Part shown: positions 20,725-32,553 of the stretch, in pieces
Numbering within the stretch: the stretch's first letter is position 1
Layout: each line of letters starts with the position of its first letter
Assembly: GCA_045837725.1 (NCBI GenBank)
Contig: JBEWZL010000278.1
Span: 186,001-250,000, forward strand
Source: Vermamoeba vermiformis
Taxonomy: Eukaryota > Tubulinea > Echinamoebida
DNA: 64,000 bases
Direction: 5' to 3'
Notes under the pieces: generated by a model
The model's input: only the letters and a program-made list of their open reading frames with translations
The model's database searches: none
What the model was told of the DNA's origin: nothing
Made by a program: the position numbers and the translations under genes

Positions 20725-22836
20725 ATGGCTTTATTTTTGCCGATTTTGTTCTTAATTTTCGCCTCCATTGGTCTCTTTGCTTTGTACTCGAACAACAAGC
20801 TTCAGGTAATTAAAATTAGTGGATCTTGATCTCGTAAATTAACAATTTTGTCCAGAATTTCCATAAGAGCCTGACAATTCCCGGACCAAAACCTCAATTA
20901 TTTTGGGGTAATATTCGACAATTTAGCACTGACTTCCAGACTCAATTGAAGGGCATTATTGATAGTAAGTCCCGATCCGTCGCGCTATCTCCAAACCAAA
21001 AAAATTAGTCAAACTTTTAAATATGCGTTGTACAAGTCCATCTATAATAGCTAGGTATTATGTACCAATTGATTTCTGGAAATTAATCCTGTGTTGCAGC
21101 GTACGGTGAACCGGAGACTTTGCTTACTAGAATCTTTTTCTTCCACGCACCTACTATTATCGCTGTTAAGGCCGATCATGTTAAGCAGGTACGCATATAT
21201 TATATTAATACTTCAAATTTATTTCATTTAAATAACTTACTTAAATTTCGCGGCGCAGATCTTGAACGTTACCAGCGAACGCCAAGACGCTATCAACAAA
21301 GTTCATATGGACCATTTCTTAGGTCCTAAGGCCATGGTCTCGTTGCACGAAGATGAATGGAGATTTCACCGTCGCATTGTTTCCAAGGCCTTCGGTTACG
21401 CGCAATTGCAAGCTCTCGCGCCAGCATTTGCCTCGTGCGGTCAAGAGCTAATTGATGCACTGTCTAAGATCTCTAGCACCACTAATGTTAATATCGAGGC
21501 ATATTTGAAAGCTGTTACGTTGAACGTTATCGGTCGAACTGGATTCGGTTACAATTTTGACGCCGTTAATCGCATGGGAACTGGTATTGATCCTGTTGCT
21601 CAAGTAAGTCCTAATTCCTATTTATTAATAATATCCGACGTTGATTCAGTCGCCAACTATTTTTATAGTCTTCGTATTTTCGTACAAAAAATGATTTTTA
21701 ATTCTTAAATTACTTTCAGGCCTTTGAATATTTGCTGGCAGCTCACGCTACTCGCGAACGATCAATTAATCCGCTCGATTGGTTCTACAACGCACCTACT
21801 AAGAAGAATGCTCGTCACAAGGCCGAAAGAACATTGTTGCGCAGTACTATTCAAAATATTATCACCCGTCGCAGAAAGGAACAAGCTGAAGGCTCGCAAC
21901 AGCGTCACAATGATTTGTTGGAGTACTTTTTGGAGGCACATGACGACGACTCGGGTCAAAAGTTCACTGATGAGGATTTGCTCGATGAATTGCTCACTAT
22001 GATGTTCGCTGGGTACGTTGACTATATGCTTCCACATTGCGTCTTAATTGGTCTAAAATCTGTCACTTTTTTGACACCTCGGTGACACGTGTCATCGCGA
22101 AACTTTTTTCTCGATGTAGTCAGTTGCCATAGGCTTTATATGCATACTAATCGATTGTATTACGCAGCTATGACACGACCTCATTGATGTTGTCGTACAC
22201 ATTGTACTTGTTGAATATGAACAGAGACTGCGAGGCACTGTTGCACAAAGAGGCTGTTGAAGTCTTAGGCAACAGATTGCCCGGCTTCGACGACATTGCC
22301 AAGCTCAAGTACACTCAGTGCGTGTTGAAAGAGTCGTTGCGATTCTATCCTCCTGCTCCGTTGACTGCTCGCACTTTGACTCAAGATTTCGAGCTGGAAG
22401 GTCACATCATTCCCAAGGGATACAATATGTTCTTGCCTATATATTACATCCACACTCACCCTGTTAACTGGCCTGATGAGCCTCTCAAGTTCAAGCCTGG
22501 TAAGTTCGGGATATTGACCACGTCTACATCCATCAAAATTTTTTTCATCTTTGAAATACCGTCTATAATCTCATATGATTCTAATGATCAATATTTGCAG
22601 AGAGATTTGCAGATCTCGAGTCGTACAACCCCGCGGCTTTCTTGCCGTTCAGTGGCGGTGCTCGTACTTGCGTCGGTCAAAAGTTCGCAATGAACGAAGG
22701 CATTATAGTCTTGGCGATGATGGCTCGTCAGTTCTATTTCAGAGTGCAAGAGGGATTTGTGTTGAAGACGACTATGGGCATCGTGCAGAAACCTGTCAGT
22801 GGCTTGCCTGTCTTCGTGCACCAGTACAAGAACTAA
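20725..22836 (+). CDS. Cytochrome P450, CYP4-like, 494 aa
   Basis: Seven exons (20725-20805, 20856-20964, 21100-21188, 21259-21603, 21720-22012, 22168-22499, 22601-22836) sum to 495 codons. An N-terminal membrane anchor (FLPILFLIFASIGLFALY) precedes the proline-rich hinge TIPGPKP. The I-helix oxygen-binding motif is AGYDTTS, split by intron 5; the K-helix ExxR is ESLR; PERF follows at the intron 6 junction. The haem loop is FSGGARTCVG, whose Cys ligates iron. The protein should be an ER-bound monooxygenase. CYP4/CYP-clan-4 likeness rests on overall layout; the substrate is not predictable. Intron 5 carries the TGACACGTGTCA palindrome. Confidence 0.93.
22083..22094. repeat. Intronic palindrome TGACACGTGTCA, copy 1
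   Basis: Perfect 12-bp palindrome with a CACGTG core, inside intron 5 (22013-22167) of the P450 gene. Confidence 0.9.
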
Positions 22837-23049
22837 CCAAAATCCATGTTTTAACTTTATTTATTACTCTGTTGTAAATAAATTGCACTTTATATAGCGC
22901 ATGGTTAATGTCGCGGTATTTCGGGGCAGATCTAGCGGGTAATAGGTAAAAGATTGAAATGTGAATTGAAAAAAAAATCTTGCAAGATTAGGGTTTATTG
23001 TAAATTGTAAATAGAACTGTATAGCATATTTATATATGTATATATTTTA

Positions 23050-23616
23050 ATGGATAATAAAAACAAGAAGCTTGTTGGGTCGCTGGATCAATCAACAAAA
23101 GGTAACAATAGCAAATCCAAATTGCACCGCTAAATTGAAGCTTCAAATTAATTCTAAAAATATGTTATTAATTATCATGAATAATTAGAGCTAGCATCGC
23201 CTCTACTCCAGGACAGTCATGAAAATCAGAAAAATATAGATCGAGGCGCCAACAAATACACAGTTTCTGGTAAACTCTTCAATACATTAATCACTCAATA
23301 TTAATCATGTTTTAGAAACATGGGCGATGATCCAAGAAGCACGAGCGAGAAACCCCTCGATCGATGAAAACTCGTGGCAGGACTCAGATCAAGAGCTATT
23401 TCAAAATCATTATAAAAGAAAGCATACATGTAGACAATTTTTATTCCAACCAATCATAGGTAGACCTAATTTCTAGATTTTTTGATATTTTTCGTGGATC
23501 TGACATTTGACTCAGGAACTTGTTTTACTGGCGTATGGCTCATTATAACTATCATAGCAGTAGTGTCTGTAGCATTAGTAGTCGGTTTGGTTGTTGGATT
23601 GTATAAATCAAGGTAG
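23050..23616 (+). CDS. Small single-pass membrane protein, 125 aa
   Basis: Four short exons (23050-23101, 23189-23269, 23316-23459, 23516-23616) sum to 126 codons. Residues 1-90 are polar and charged (MDNKNKKLVGSLDQSTK, then ARARNPSIDENSWQDSDQE). One strongly hydrophobic helix follows near the C-terminus (VWLIITIIAVVSVALVVGLVVG) and the protein ends YKSR. This is the layout of a tail-anchored or type II membrane protein with the N-terminus in the cytosol. Splice sites are good (GTAACA, GTAAAC, GTAGAC donors; TTAG, CTCAG acceptors). If the third intron is retained, the frame ends at 23476 and the membrane helix is lost. Family unknown. Confidence 0.65.
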
Positions 23617-23872
23617 TTTTGAAACAGCTTTTTTGGCTCGGCGGATCCACATACATTTGATTCCATTCATACACTAAAATGTACCCTTCCTCATGGTAAC
23701 TACGTCTTAATATCGCATTTGATAGCGATAACATTATGAAACCGCCACAGGCAATGAAATTTTATCTGGGTTAATCTCGAATTCTTTTTCTTGTGATCGA
23801 TTTTTTGTTTTATTGTCCCCTCGTGTCGTTTTCTTTTCATTTCAGTCTATATTTTGTGACTATTCACCACAA

Positions 23873-26402
23873 ATGATTCGCCAATTAATTTTAACAATTG
23901 CGATCTGCTTTGGCATCGTCTACGGCCAAACTTTTTCGGGTAAGCCTTGTCGGATCACGACGATCGTTGCAGAATACTGATTCTTATATTTAAGCCGTCT
24001 TCCACAACAATTTCCCTCCAAACAGCATGCCTATTGGCGTCAGATCCAGAACTTATGGTGTCAGTCTGACGCAAAATCCAATTTCAGACTCGCCAGTTAT
24101 AGTTAACTTAGCCTCAACTGGCCTACAATTCTCGCCATCTTCATTTACATTCACTTCGACCTCGTCTGTCGTTCAGTCATTCACCGTAACGGTAAGTTTT
24201 GGATCTGGCGAATTGAATTAAATTAATTTATTTAATTACGAATGTAGGCAACGGCGCTTGGTTATCAACAGATTAATGTAACAGGCGGCGTTACTGCACA
24301 AAACTTCTATGTTTCTGTAACTCAGCGTAAGTTAGTGTATAACTGCCGCTGAAAAGATCCGCCTTAATTAATGCTTATTTTAGGCGTTATTTATGCTCAA
24401 GAACAGACTACATATAATGCCGTTGGCCAATGGACTAACTTTGTTTCATTCGCAATGACTTACGACGATCCCAGTTCAGATTTGGCCATCCACACGAATC
24501 TGACTAGCTCAGACACGCCTCGCATCTCTCTAAGCGGCATTGATACGCAACTCTCTAACTCTAAGCGCGGCGGTTATTTATCTGTTCGCAGCGACGTCGA
24601 GGGCACTTCTCTTTTGAAATTCACTCCCATCGGATCCCGCGCCGATTGGTACCAGATCTCAAGCACTATCGTTGAGCTCGATATCGCCCAAAGTAAGTCA
24701 TTAATATAGAATAATAATAACTCCGACCCACAAAATCAAATTACGCACCATTATTCTCAAACGATTTCATATTTTTGTTCCGCGTGTCATAATGTCACTT
24801 GAGATTAAACTAATTCTTTTCTTTTATTTCCTTATTAGGAAGTATCTCCGTCCCTTCCAACCTCAACGCATTCAAAGTCGGAGAGCGTGTCTCATATCAA
24901 ATTCTATTGTCCCAGCCTTCAACTGGCTCGCTGTCAATCACGCCAGCTGGATCTGGCTTGTTTTTCGAGCCCTCCACTGTGACCATTGCTGCTGGCTCAC
25001 TTTCAGCCACTGTCACTGTCTACGCTAAATATGCCTCTGATTCACCAGTATCCATCTCTTACACTGTGAGCGGATCGGATGCAGTCATGTACGACTTCAG
25101 CGGCTTCACTACTATTTCAAGAATTAATTCGCGTAAGTATAGGACTACATTATTATAATAAGACTTATCTTAATGAGCCGAAACTAATTTTTTTGGTCTA
25201 TTTTTAGCTCAAGTCACGTGCGTTCCAGTTAAAACTTCTACCGGGTACAAACAACCCGTGCACATCAACTGCCGCGCCGACGACTTTACTGACTCAGTGA
25301 CTATCACTCCGACAGGTGAAGGCATGAGCTTCTCACCGCAATCAGTCACTTTCTCTGCTGGTTGCACATCCGCAACTTTTGAAGTGACTCCTTCAGTCGT
25401 GGGACAAATTCCGATCTATTATGACATTAGCGGTGATAATTTCTACGCTACTTTTAGTCCTGCCAGCAAGATTCATACTATTAATGTTAGCAAACGTAAG
25501 TCAACGCAAAATTTTTTGGTTGTTAGGTGGCGTCTTGACCTAACATTTCCTTATTTAGGCATTGTCACCATCACCGGTCCTTCAGTGAATGTTGCAGGAG
25601 GCGAGAACTACGTGATGGTTTCACTGTACGGCAGCGATACTTCAACGTTGTATCCGCCCTACAGCTCGTTGATTGTCACTCCTTGCACGCAGTCCTCGGG
25701 CTTGGTCGCATTCGAGCCTTCATCACTCACCTTCGACAACACGCAATCAGTTGGTGCTATTAGTGTCAGACCTCTTGTGCCTGGTGTCACACAAGTCGAT
25801 TTTGGGTTTACTTTGAGCGGCGATGATGCTTATGGATTCCAAATTTTACCAGCCTATAGCACTCAGATCGTTAACAGTAAGTACTAATATTTGATACTAT
25901 TATTGAAATAGTATAGATCTAATATGAATTTGTTTAGATGTATTCGATGTCAAGTACTACACGGACGAAGAACATGTCAAGCAATACCAACGTCTTCCCG
26001 CCCTCAACACGACCGAAGCATTCAATATTTCGGTGTTTAAGTACGATAATATTATTAAACTACCCACCTATCGCGAGTCAATTTTATTAAGCTACCACAC
26101 TCGAGTCCTAATATTTGTTTTAACTCAGCATCGTTGGTAACGTCACTTTGACGCCTGAAAGTGCCGTCGTCACATTCACTCCTAGCTCGTACACTTTCAC
26201 TCGCACCGACACTACAGCCAGCTTTAATATCACTGGCATGCGAAGTGGAACATCGTACGTGACCTTCAAGCTCACTGGCGACTCTGCTCGTTTGTTCACC
26301 GTGCCCAAGCCTTCGTTGCAAGTCACCGTACTCGGATCTAGTGCCGCTGTTACACTTGCCAGCACATTGTTGATCTTGTTGTGTGCATTCATTGCACTGT
26401 AA
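23873..26402 (+). CDS. Secreted beta-sandwich repeat protein with GPI-like tail, 642 aa
   Basis: Nine exons (23873-23939, 23995-24191, 24248-24326, 24384-24692, 24839-25132, 25208-25495, 25559-25876, 25938-26040, 26129-26402) sum to 643 codons. A signal peptide (MIRQLILTIAICFGIVYG) is followed by about five to six Ser/Thr-rich modules near 100 residues each. Each repeats the pattern 'TP-x-G-x-G-x-x-F-x-P-x-S-V-T-F' and then 'A-T-F-x-V', with an SGDDA- or SGDSA-like turn, suggesting Ig-like or cadherin-like sandwiches. The C-terminus ends in a hydrophobic stretch (VTLASTLLILLCAFIAL), a probable GPI signal. Most introns are in phase 1, which favours module shuffling or duplication. A cell-surface adhesion role is inferred. 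Confidence 0.82.
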
Positions 26403-26489
26403 TGTATATAAAAATTAAAGACTAGATATCTAATTAGCACCACAATTGATTCGGTCAATGTTCAAGAAAGCGTCTGGCAACACTTGAAT

Positions 26490-29469
26490 TTATTTTCGGT
26501 ACGGTTGTTTTGGCGGATTTGACTTGGCCAATGCCGGCGAGGACGGTGAAGGTTTGAACTCGTCGGAAGTAGATTTGGGCTTGACCATTGTTGGCGAGGA
26601 CTTGGCCAGTGCGTGATCGCCAAATGTTGCTCGTCGAGGTGAAGTTTGTGAGCCTGTACTGGCATTCTCGTTTGAACTGGCCTTGGCAAGTGGTATCTTT
26701 GGCAATGGTTTTTTGGGCTTCTTTGAAGCCTCATCTTTCTCAGGCGTTGTTGTTTTGATCGTGCTTGCCCCGCTCTTATCCACAAATGTTGCACTCAAAG
26801 TACTGTTGCCGCTCTTATCTACAAATGTGCCCGTCATTGTCTTGTTGAAAGTGTTGCCGCCGCTCTTGTCCACGAAAGTGCCCGCGTTCATAGTCTTATT
26901 CATCGTGTTATTGCTTCTCTTGTCAACAAAAGTACCCGTGTTCATAGTACTGCCAGCGTTCTTATCGACAAAAGTGCCCGTGCTGAGTGTCTTGTTCGTG
27001 ACAAATGTGCCGCTGTTCATCGTCTTGTTCACCGTGTTGTTCGTGCTTTTATCGACAAAAGTGCTCGAGGCCATTGTGCCCGCGTTGCTCCTATCAACAA
27101 ATGTACTCGTGGAGTCGTTGAAGTACATCATACTTTGACTAGTGTTGACCAAGTTCATGTCGTTCGCGCCCGCGTTGATTGTTTTGACGTTACTCTGGCC
27201 CTTTGTGTTTGCAGGCAATGCTTTTGACGGCAATGTTTTGGAGCCTGCATCATTTGGCATCGAATTGCTGATCGTTAATTTCTGCGAAAGTTGTTAGGGT
27301 CACATTGTTGACACGTGAAAAATATTGAGTGACACGTGTCAAAGTGTCAAACTTACCCTCATTTTATCACGCATCACAAGTTGATATTCTGTTAACAGCG
27401 GTGCTAACTCTTCTTGCGCGTTCAATTGAGCACCTTGCAGGACAAATGGGTGACTCAACAGCTCGACAGCTGTCAATCGACCACTCGTCTCTTTGGACAA
27501 ACATTTCTTCAAGAAATCTGCAAATTCGGGACTCCACCGCTCAGGATTTTTTAACTTAGGTGCGTCCTGATTCATGGTTAGATTATTAATATAAGACGAA
27601 TAGAGGCTACCTCGTACTTGTTTTGGAATGGTCATCATCGCTTGAAGTGGATGTGTTCCGTGCATCGGTGGAGCTCGCTCGGCCAATTCTATCGCAGTAA
27701 TTCCCAGGGCCCATATGTCACTTTTTTCGCTGTACTGTCGTTTGCTGCAAATTTCCTGCAATAACATTAGTTCATGAATGATCGGATAAAAAGTGAAATT
27801 TCACGTACTGGTGACATCCAATAGGGCGTGCCAACAAGAGTATCGTTCTTGCCCATGACTGCCTCCATTGTCGTGGCAACACCAAAATCGGCTATTTTGA
27901 CCTCGCCCTTGGAATTCATCAGAATATTTGCAGCTTTAATATCCCGATGCAGAATTCTTTTTGCGTGAAGGTAAGCTAATCCGAGCAAGGACTGGTATAA
28001 TACAAGTGATATTTGTGACTCTGCTAGTGAGATATTTAACGTTGTTATAAGATCTTTCGTGGATCCTGACTCGCAATAGTCCATCAAAATCTGTTCATGA
28101 AAAATGACACGTGTCAATTGCAATTCTTCATGCGGTACAAATAATAGCGCGACTTACCCATAGATGCTTATCTTTAGCAATAGCGCCATAATAATTTACA
28201 ATGTGATTGTGCCGGCACTTTTTCAAAATGTCAATCTCGTCCTGCACTTCCTTGCGTGCTGCCGCGTTGTCAATTTCAACAATTTTGATGGCCAAGATGA
28301 CATTGGCTTCACGATGCCGAGCTTTGTACACGACACCATAAGCGCTAATGATAGTGTTAATATGGCATATTAAATAAGTCCCGAAACCTTACCCTTGACC
28401 GAGTTTTTCGATCAATTCAAAAATCTTCAGCGGATCTTGTCCAGTCCAATTAAAATCTATGTCAACGTGAATATTATGGCTCAGATTATATGGCGCACTA
28501 ACTACGAGCGACTCTTCTTCATTAGGAATTTCCATCGAATTTGCTGGCGATGCTTTTTTCAGCAAATTATCGGTGCTCTGAATTTTAATTAGAATATAAG
28601 TAGTAATCCATTTAATAATTATTTAAATAATTATTAATTGAACTTACTTTTGTCTTCATGTCTTTGACTGCAATAAAATTCTTTAGGGTCTCTTCAAAAA
28701 TCAACGACACGTTTTGACCTGGCAAAAAGAGAACGAGTAAGAATTAATCTTGTACATAAATATTCCTTTTTTGGTAATTTTACCAGTCTTCGCTGACACA
28801 GGAAAGAATGGCCAGCCAAATAATTTTGACACTTTTTGGCCCTCTTGAACTCCTTGCTCATTATTCTCATCCGCTGTTATAATTCATTAATAAATGTCAA
28901 ATATAATGTGCTGGCATACCGCAATTTCCCGCCAAAACAGCTACGAGGCTGGATCCGCCGCGTACTGACATAATTTCATCTTTTATTTGAACCAGGGCCT
29001 CAAGTGTCTTGCGCGATGTGACCGAATAGACGAATATAAACGCGTCTGCCCATTTATACCACTAAAATAAATTAGGTTGATTTATTTTGTATTTTCTTAC
29101 CTTTGTGTGGAGAAAATTGTTCTTGGGATCTCCGCCTGTATCCTATTCAATTGAAATTAATATTCTATGACGCAGCAATATTTAATTTTATTACCAATAT
29201 GGTCACATTGAATGTCTGGCCTCGGATATCAAATGATTTTTGGTGGCGATCCTCTATTTAAATTTTTAATTTTAATAACCGAATTATTTAGCAGTAATTT
29301 TGGTAAAATTACATACCTATCGTTGGGTAAGGCGAAATAAAAAATGTTTCGTGGCAAAGCTGGCTAACTAAAGCAGTTTTACCGACACCTGATACGCCAA
29401 CCAATGCCTGTCAGATCAGTTAATTAAAAACCTTATTAAATATCTTTATCTTACTATTTTAACTTCCAT
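26490..29469 (-). CDS. Ras-like GTPase fused to MST/Hippo-type Ste20 kinase, 767 aa
   Basis: Thirteen exons from 29455-29469 to 26490-27281 sum to 768 codons with every phase matching. Residues 1-170 form a Ras-like G domain: P-loop GVSGVGKT, switch I PTIED, G3 DTGGD, G4 GNCAD and G5 SAK. A phase-0 intron (28578-28647, donor GTAAGT) joins it to a linker and a kinase domain: [29 protein letters not shown] and [10 protein letters not shown], closest to MST1/2 and Dictyostelium Krs kinases. The 260-residue tail has eight TFVD-type repeats with many Thr-Met pairs, then a Pro/Lys/Ser-rich end, and no SARAH coiled coil. A separate kinase start at MEIPNEEE (near 28534) cannot be excluded, but no stop or poly(A) signal separates the halves. 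It probably acts in a Hippo-like pathway under direct GTPase control. Confidence 0.8.
27330..27341. repeat. Intronic palindrome TGACACGTGTCA, copy 2
   Basis: Inside the intron at 27282-27356 of the GTPase-kinase gene. A half match, TGACACGTGA, lies 21 bp away at 27309-27318 in the same intron. Confidence 0.9.
28105..28116. repeat. Intronic palindrome TGACACGTGTCA, copy 3
   Basis: Inside another intron (28091-28157) of the GTPase-kinase gene. Confidence 0.9.
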
Positions 29470-29581
29470 GAGGTATTGTATCTCATATCATTTTGCTAGT
29501 ATTGAATCACAAATGACGAAAATGGTTCATTAATGCAGTAATAACAATTCTCCGATTACGCACGCAAATTACAACTTTTAT

Positions 29582-31692
29582 TTACATTTTTTTATCCTTC
29601 AAATACTCGGTCAATGTTTTAGGCTCAATAGCGAGCCGAGGATTACTCTGGATCTTCTTGACAGCCCGAACAATATTTTCTAAGTGATTGTACACTAAGT
29701 AAGCGAGCGCATCCACGACGTCTTTTTGCACCGAAATATTATAATTTTGAAAATCGCAGCTAGATTTCAGCCATTCAGTGAATTTCTTCCGTGGCCTGCC
29801 AAAACTAACTTTGCAACAATTCTCGAAGAAAATGTACTGTGGCTGCGTCATATTCCTCGAAAATTCTTCTCGTTCAGCTAATCTACTTAATTTTTCTTCT
29901 TTAATCTTCTCTATTGAACAGTCTTCGATGGCTTGATCCGCACAACTCGTCATAGATTTCAACTGATCTATTGACGGTGCTACCCAATCAGGTCGCAGCT
30001 GGACGTCATTATCTTCATGATTCTCTTCGTTATTGTTATTTTTGGCTCCTTCGTTGTTATTCTCTTCAATTTCCATCGCTTGTTGTTTCGCGTCTTTTGT
30101 TGCCTTTTTGTTATCACCTTCATCGACTTTATCTGACTCTGCCCAATAGGCTTCTATATCCGCTCCAGTATCCTATAATATCACTCATTAATATCGCTTG
30201 TAAAGTGACGTACTGGATCCAGATCTCGATCCGGGCTGGTTTAACAAAAAAGATTGTTCTACTTACATCCATATGCTGCGCAAATGCTTTACTTGTTTTC
30301 AAAAATGATAGGAAGTGTTCTACTAATCGAATCGACTTCATATCTGGAAACAGTGCTCGTGCAAAGTGATCCAATTTCACGCCTACTTTTCTGACCGAAG
30401 AACTGCCTTCTTTCACTGTCGAATCCTCTGACTCCTCTTCAACACTTTAAGTAATGTTAATAACGACATTATCGATGATGTAGATTGACTTACTCTCCGT
30501 GAGACTTGTCTTTATGCGCTTCGTGCGATAATTTTTGCAGCAAATTCTGACCAAATTTCGTCGCTTCAGCCTCGAGCAATTTCGATGTCTCGACACTAAG
30601 AATAAAATTAATATTATTATGCAAATATAAAACTATATTAAAGTAAGCGTCATTGACTTACTTTGGCTGAGCAACTTCGCCCCATGAGTGCATCATGCTT
30701 TTAATTTCCTCTTCGTACGTAGGTTTTGACTTTCTAATTGGCACTAATTCCCTAAAATAATTAATATTAATAAAAATGACACTAAATAAATGTTTCACGT
30801 ACTTATTGACAATCATATTGTTGGCATTAACTTGATGAGGACTCTCAATTAACATCCTCTGAATGGCTATTTTCATGTACTGATCGCGCGGTAACATTCC
30901 TTGCAGCTCTTGCAAAGTGTACGACGCGTATTTGGACAGCAGATCTGACTCTTGATCTGTAATCGTACTCGTGTTAGCAAAACTCCTATAGTTACAACAG
31001 ACGCCATAATACCTTGTACTGAAGAATTTAATAGTGCTGATTTTTGTTTTGACTTGCTTTTCTTCGTCGTTGTTGCTGGAGATCCATCAGTCTTTTTTGC
31101 ACGAGGTTTTTTAGGCTTAGGAGTCTCCTCTCCTTCCTCACTTTCCGATTTTTTGGTCTTTTTAGGCGTGGCTTTCTTCTTTGCTGGCTTTTTACCGTTA
31201 GTTTCTTCGGTGTTCGCGACTTCTGGTTGTTGTGAGGTTTGATCCAGTTGTGATTCGGCTGTACTTGCTTGTTGTTGCGTGTTTTGTTCTTCTTCTGTAT
31301 TTTTCTTCGTAGATTTAGTGGTTCTTTTCTTCTTTGGTGGTTCTACATCCGGATCGAAGTCATCCGCCTGGATCTACCGCCAAAAAATTATTTATGATTC
31401 AGATTTTGTACATTATGATTTAAATATATCAAGTGGTAAATTAATGGCCTTATTGTAATTTAACAAATTTACCTTGCGTTTCCTCGATCGTGGTTTCGGT
31501 GTTTCTTCTTCGTCTTTCATTTCCTCGTCCTAACAATAGCAATTAATACATAATAGTAACAAGTGTTATCTCTTACAAGTATAGCGTCTTCTGTATAACG
31601 CACGGGCTTGGCACGGGCCCTTCGAGTTCTTATTCTACGACAGATCACAGTTAGCCTCACTCCACAACATTGACCACTACTTACTCCTCCAT
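29582..31692 (-). CDS. SUPT3H: SPT3 (SUPT3H) subunit of SAGA with long basic N-terminus
   Basis: A short first exon (31685-31692) opens a multi-exon gene. The N-terminus is basic and AT-hook-like with repeated Lys/Pro stretches (KPRAKKTDGS, KKTKKSESEEGEE). The histone-fold part YEEEIKSMMHSWGEVAQPK..ETSKLLEAE matches the first fold of SPT3 (human: [25 protein letters not shown]). The C-terminal part QPQYIFFENCCKVSFGRP..KKFTEWL then DALAYLVYNHLENIV matches human AQYAEFCESRQLSFSKK..KFRDWL and ILAYLAYETVAQLV. SPT3 helps SAGA deliver TBP to promoters. The basic N-terminal extension of about 150 residues and a long Asn/Glu-rich insert before the C-terminal domain are additions. Its stop codon lies 112 bp upstream of the GTPase-kinase start, same strand. 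Confidence 0.85.
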
Positions 31693-32354
31693 AACAGCGT
31701 ATTATACGAGGCTGTTTAGCGACCCGTCGGCTGATGTGGTTGCTTCTTAGCTGGTTACGCTTCTTTCTTTTTCCTTGCGTGTTCGTGTGAACAACAACGC
31801 TACCCGCAACTTGAACGACGCTAATCTCATTGCACCCCTGAGTTAGCATTGCACGTCAAGTATTGTTGCTGGCGGTAAGACTAATAACCGAACTAAAGAA
31901 AGTTGGGCAAATCTGGATATGATTTTGGGCTTACTTTAACGAGCAAAAATTTGTTTACATAATTTCCGACAATTATTATATTGCCAGAAACCGAAGGTCC
32001 CATTTGTAAAATTATACAAAGGGTTTTATAATTTACATGATAGATTTCCTACAACGGATGAGACTGTCGCCATAAGGCTTAGCACGAGTTACTCAATTAA
32101 TTTGCACTAATTTATACAAAACTACGATCAAAGGCGTAGTCACCCTATAATTTATCAACGAATGGCTTTCACTGCTTTAACCAGACGAGGCATCCTTTCT
32201 CTAAGCTCATGCTTTCTTCATTCGTGGCCTCTTCCTTATTTTAGCACTTCCATTAGTGTTATTCATACTTTTCTTAGCTTTAGTCGGCCAGCAACCAAAC
32301 CACAACAAATTTGGCGCAGATCTGGCATAAAATGAAAATTTTGGACTCGTTTAG
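31693..32354. other. Intergenic: SPT3 5' region and U2 promoter
   Basis: The interval holds the SPT3 5' UTR, including an upstream ATG at 31849 that opens a short frame before the chosen start, and the promoter of the U2 gene. I could not identify a proximal sequence element by eye. No other gene seen. Confidence 0.5.
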
Positions 32355-32553
32355 ATCACCTTCTCGGCCTTTTGGCTATGATCAAGTGTAGTATCTGTTC
32401 TTATCAGTTTAATCTCTGATAGCTGGTCTATGGACCGGCACAAGATTAAATTTATTTTTTGAGAGGGATGCAGTTTAAAAACCTGCAGCTTGCTGTGGGT
32501 TCTGTATCGCGGATCTTCTCGGCATTGCACAATATGGCCTTGCTAGGTCCACC
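32355..32553 (+). ncRNA. U2: U2 spliceosomal snRNA
   Basis: The first 70 bases match U2 of other eukaryotes almost exactly. They include the 5' end ATCACCTTCTCGGCC, the branch-point recognition segment GTGTAGTATCTG and the stem IIa region CTTATCAGTTTAATCTCTGATA. An Sm-like site (AAATTTATTTTTTGAG) lies near 32447-32463. Stem-loop III follows, and a terminal stem-loop can be drawn with GGATC near 32511 and GGTCC near 32547. The 3' end is therefore set at about 32553, plus or minus 5. It pairs with intron branch points in the many introns around it. Confidence 0.95.

Noticed and set aside
26683-27138. Plus-strand 151-codon frame with Leu/Val-rich repeats
   Set aside because: Antisense shadow of the repetitive kinase tail; the repeats read as TFVD on the real strand.
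28393-28534. Kinase as a separate gene starting at MEIPNEEE
   Set aside because: The upstream codons [14 protein letters not shown] are open and are preceded by a good acceptor in phase with the GTPase exon. No stop, poly(A) signal or promoter-like gap separates the parts. Kept as the alternative.
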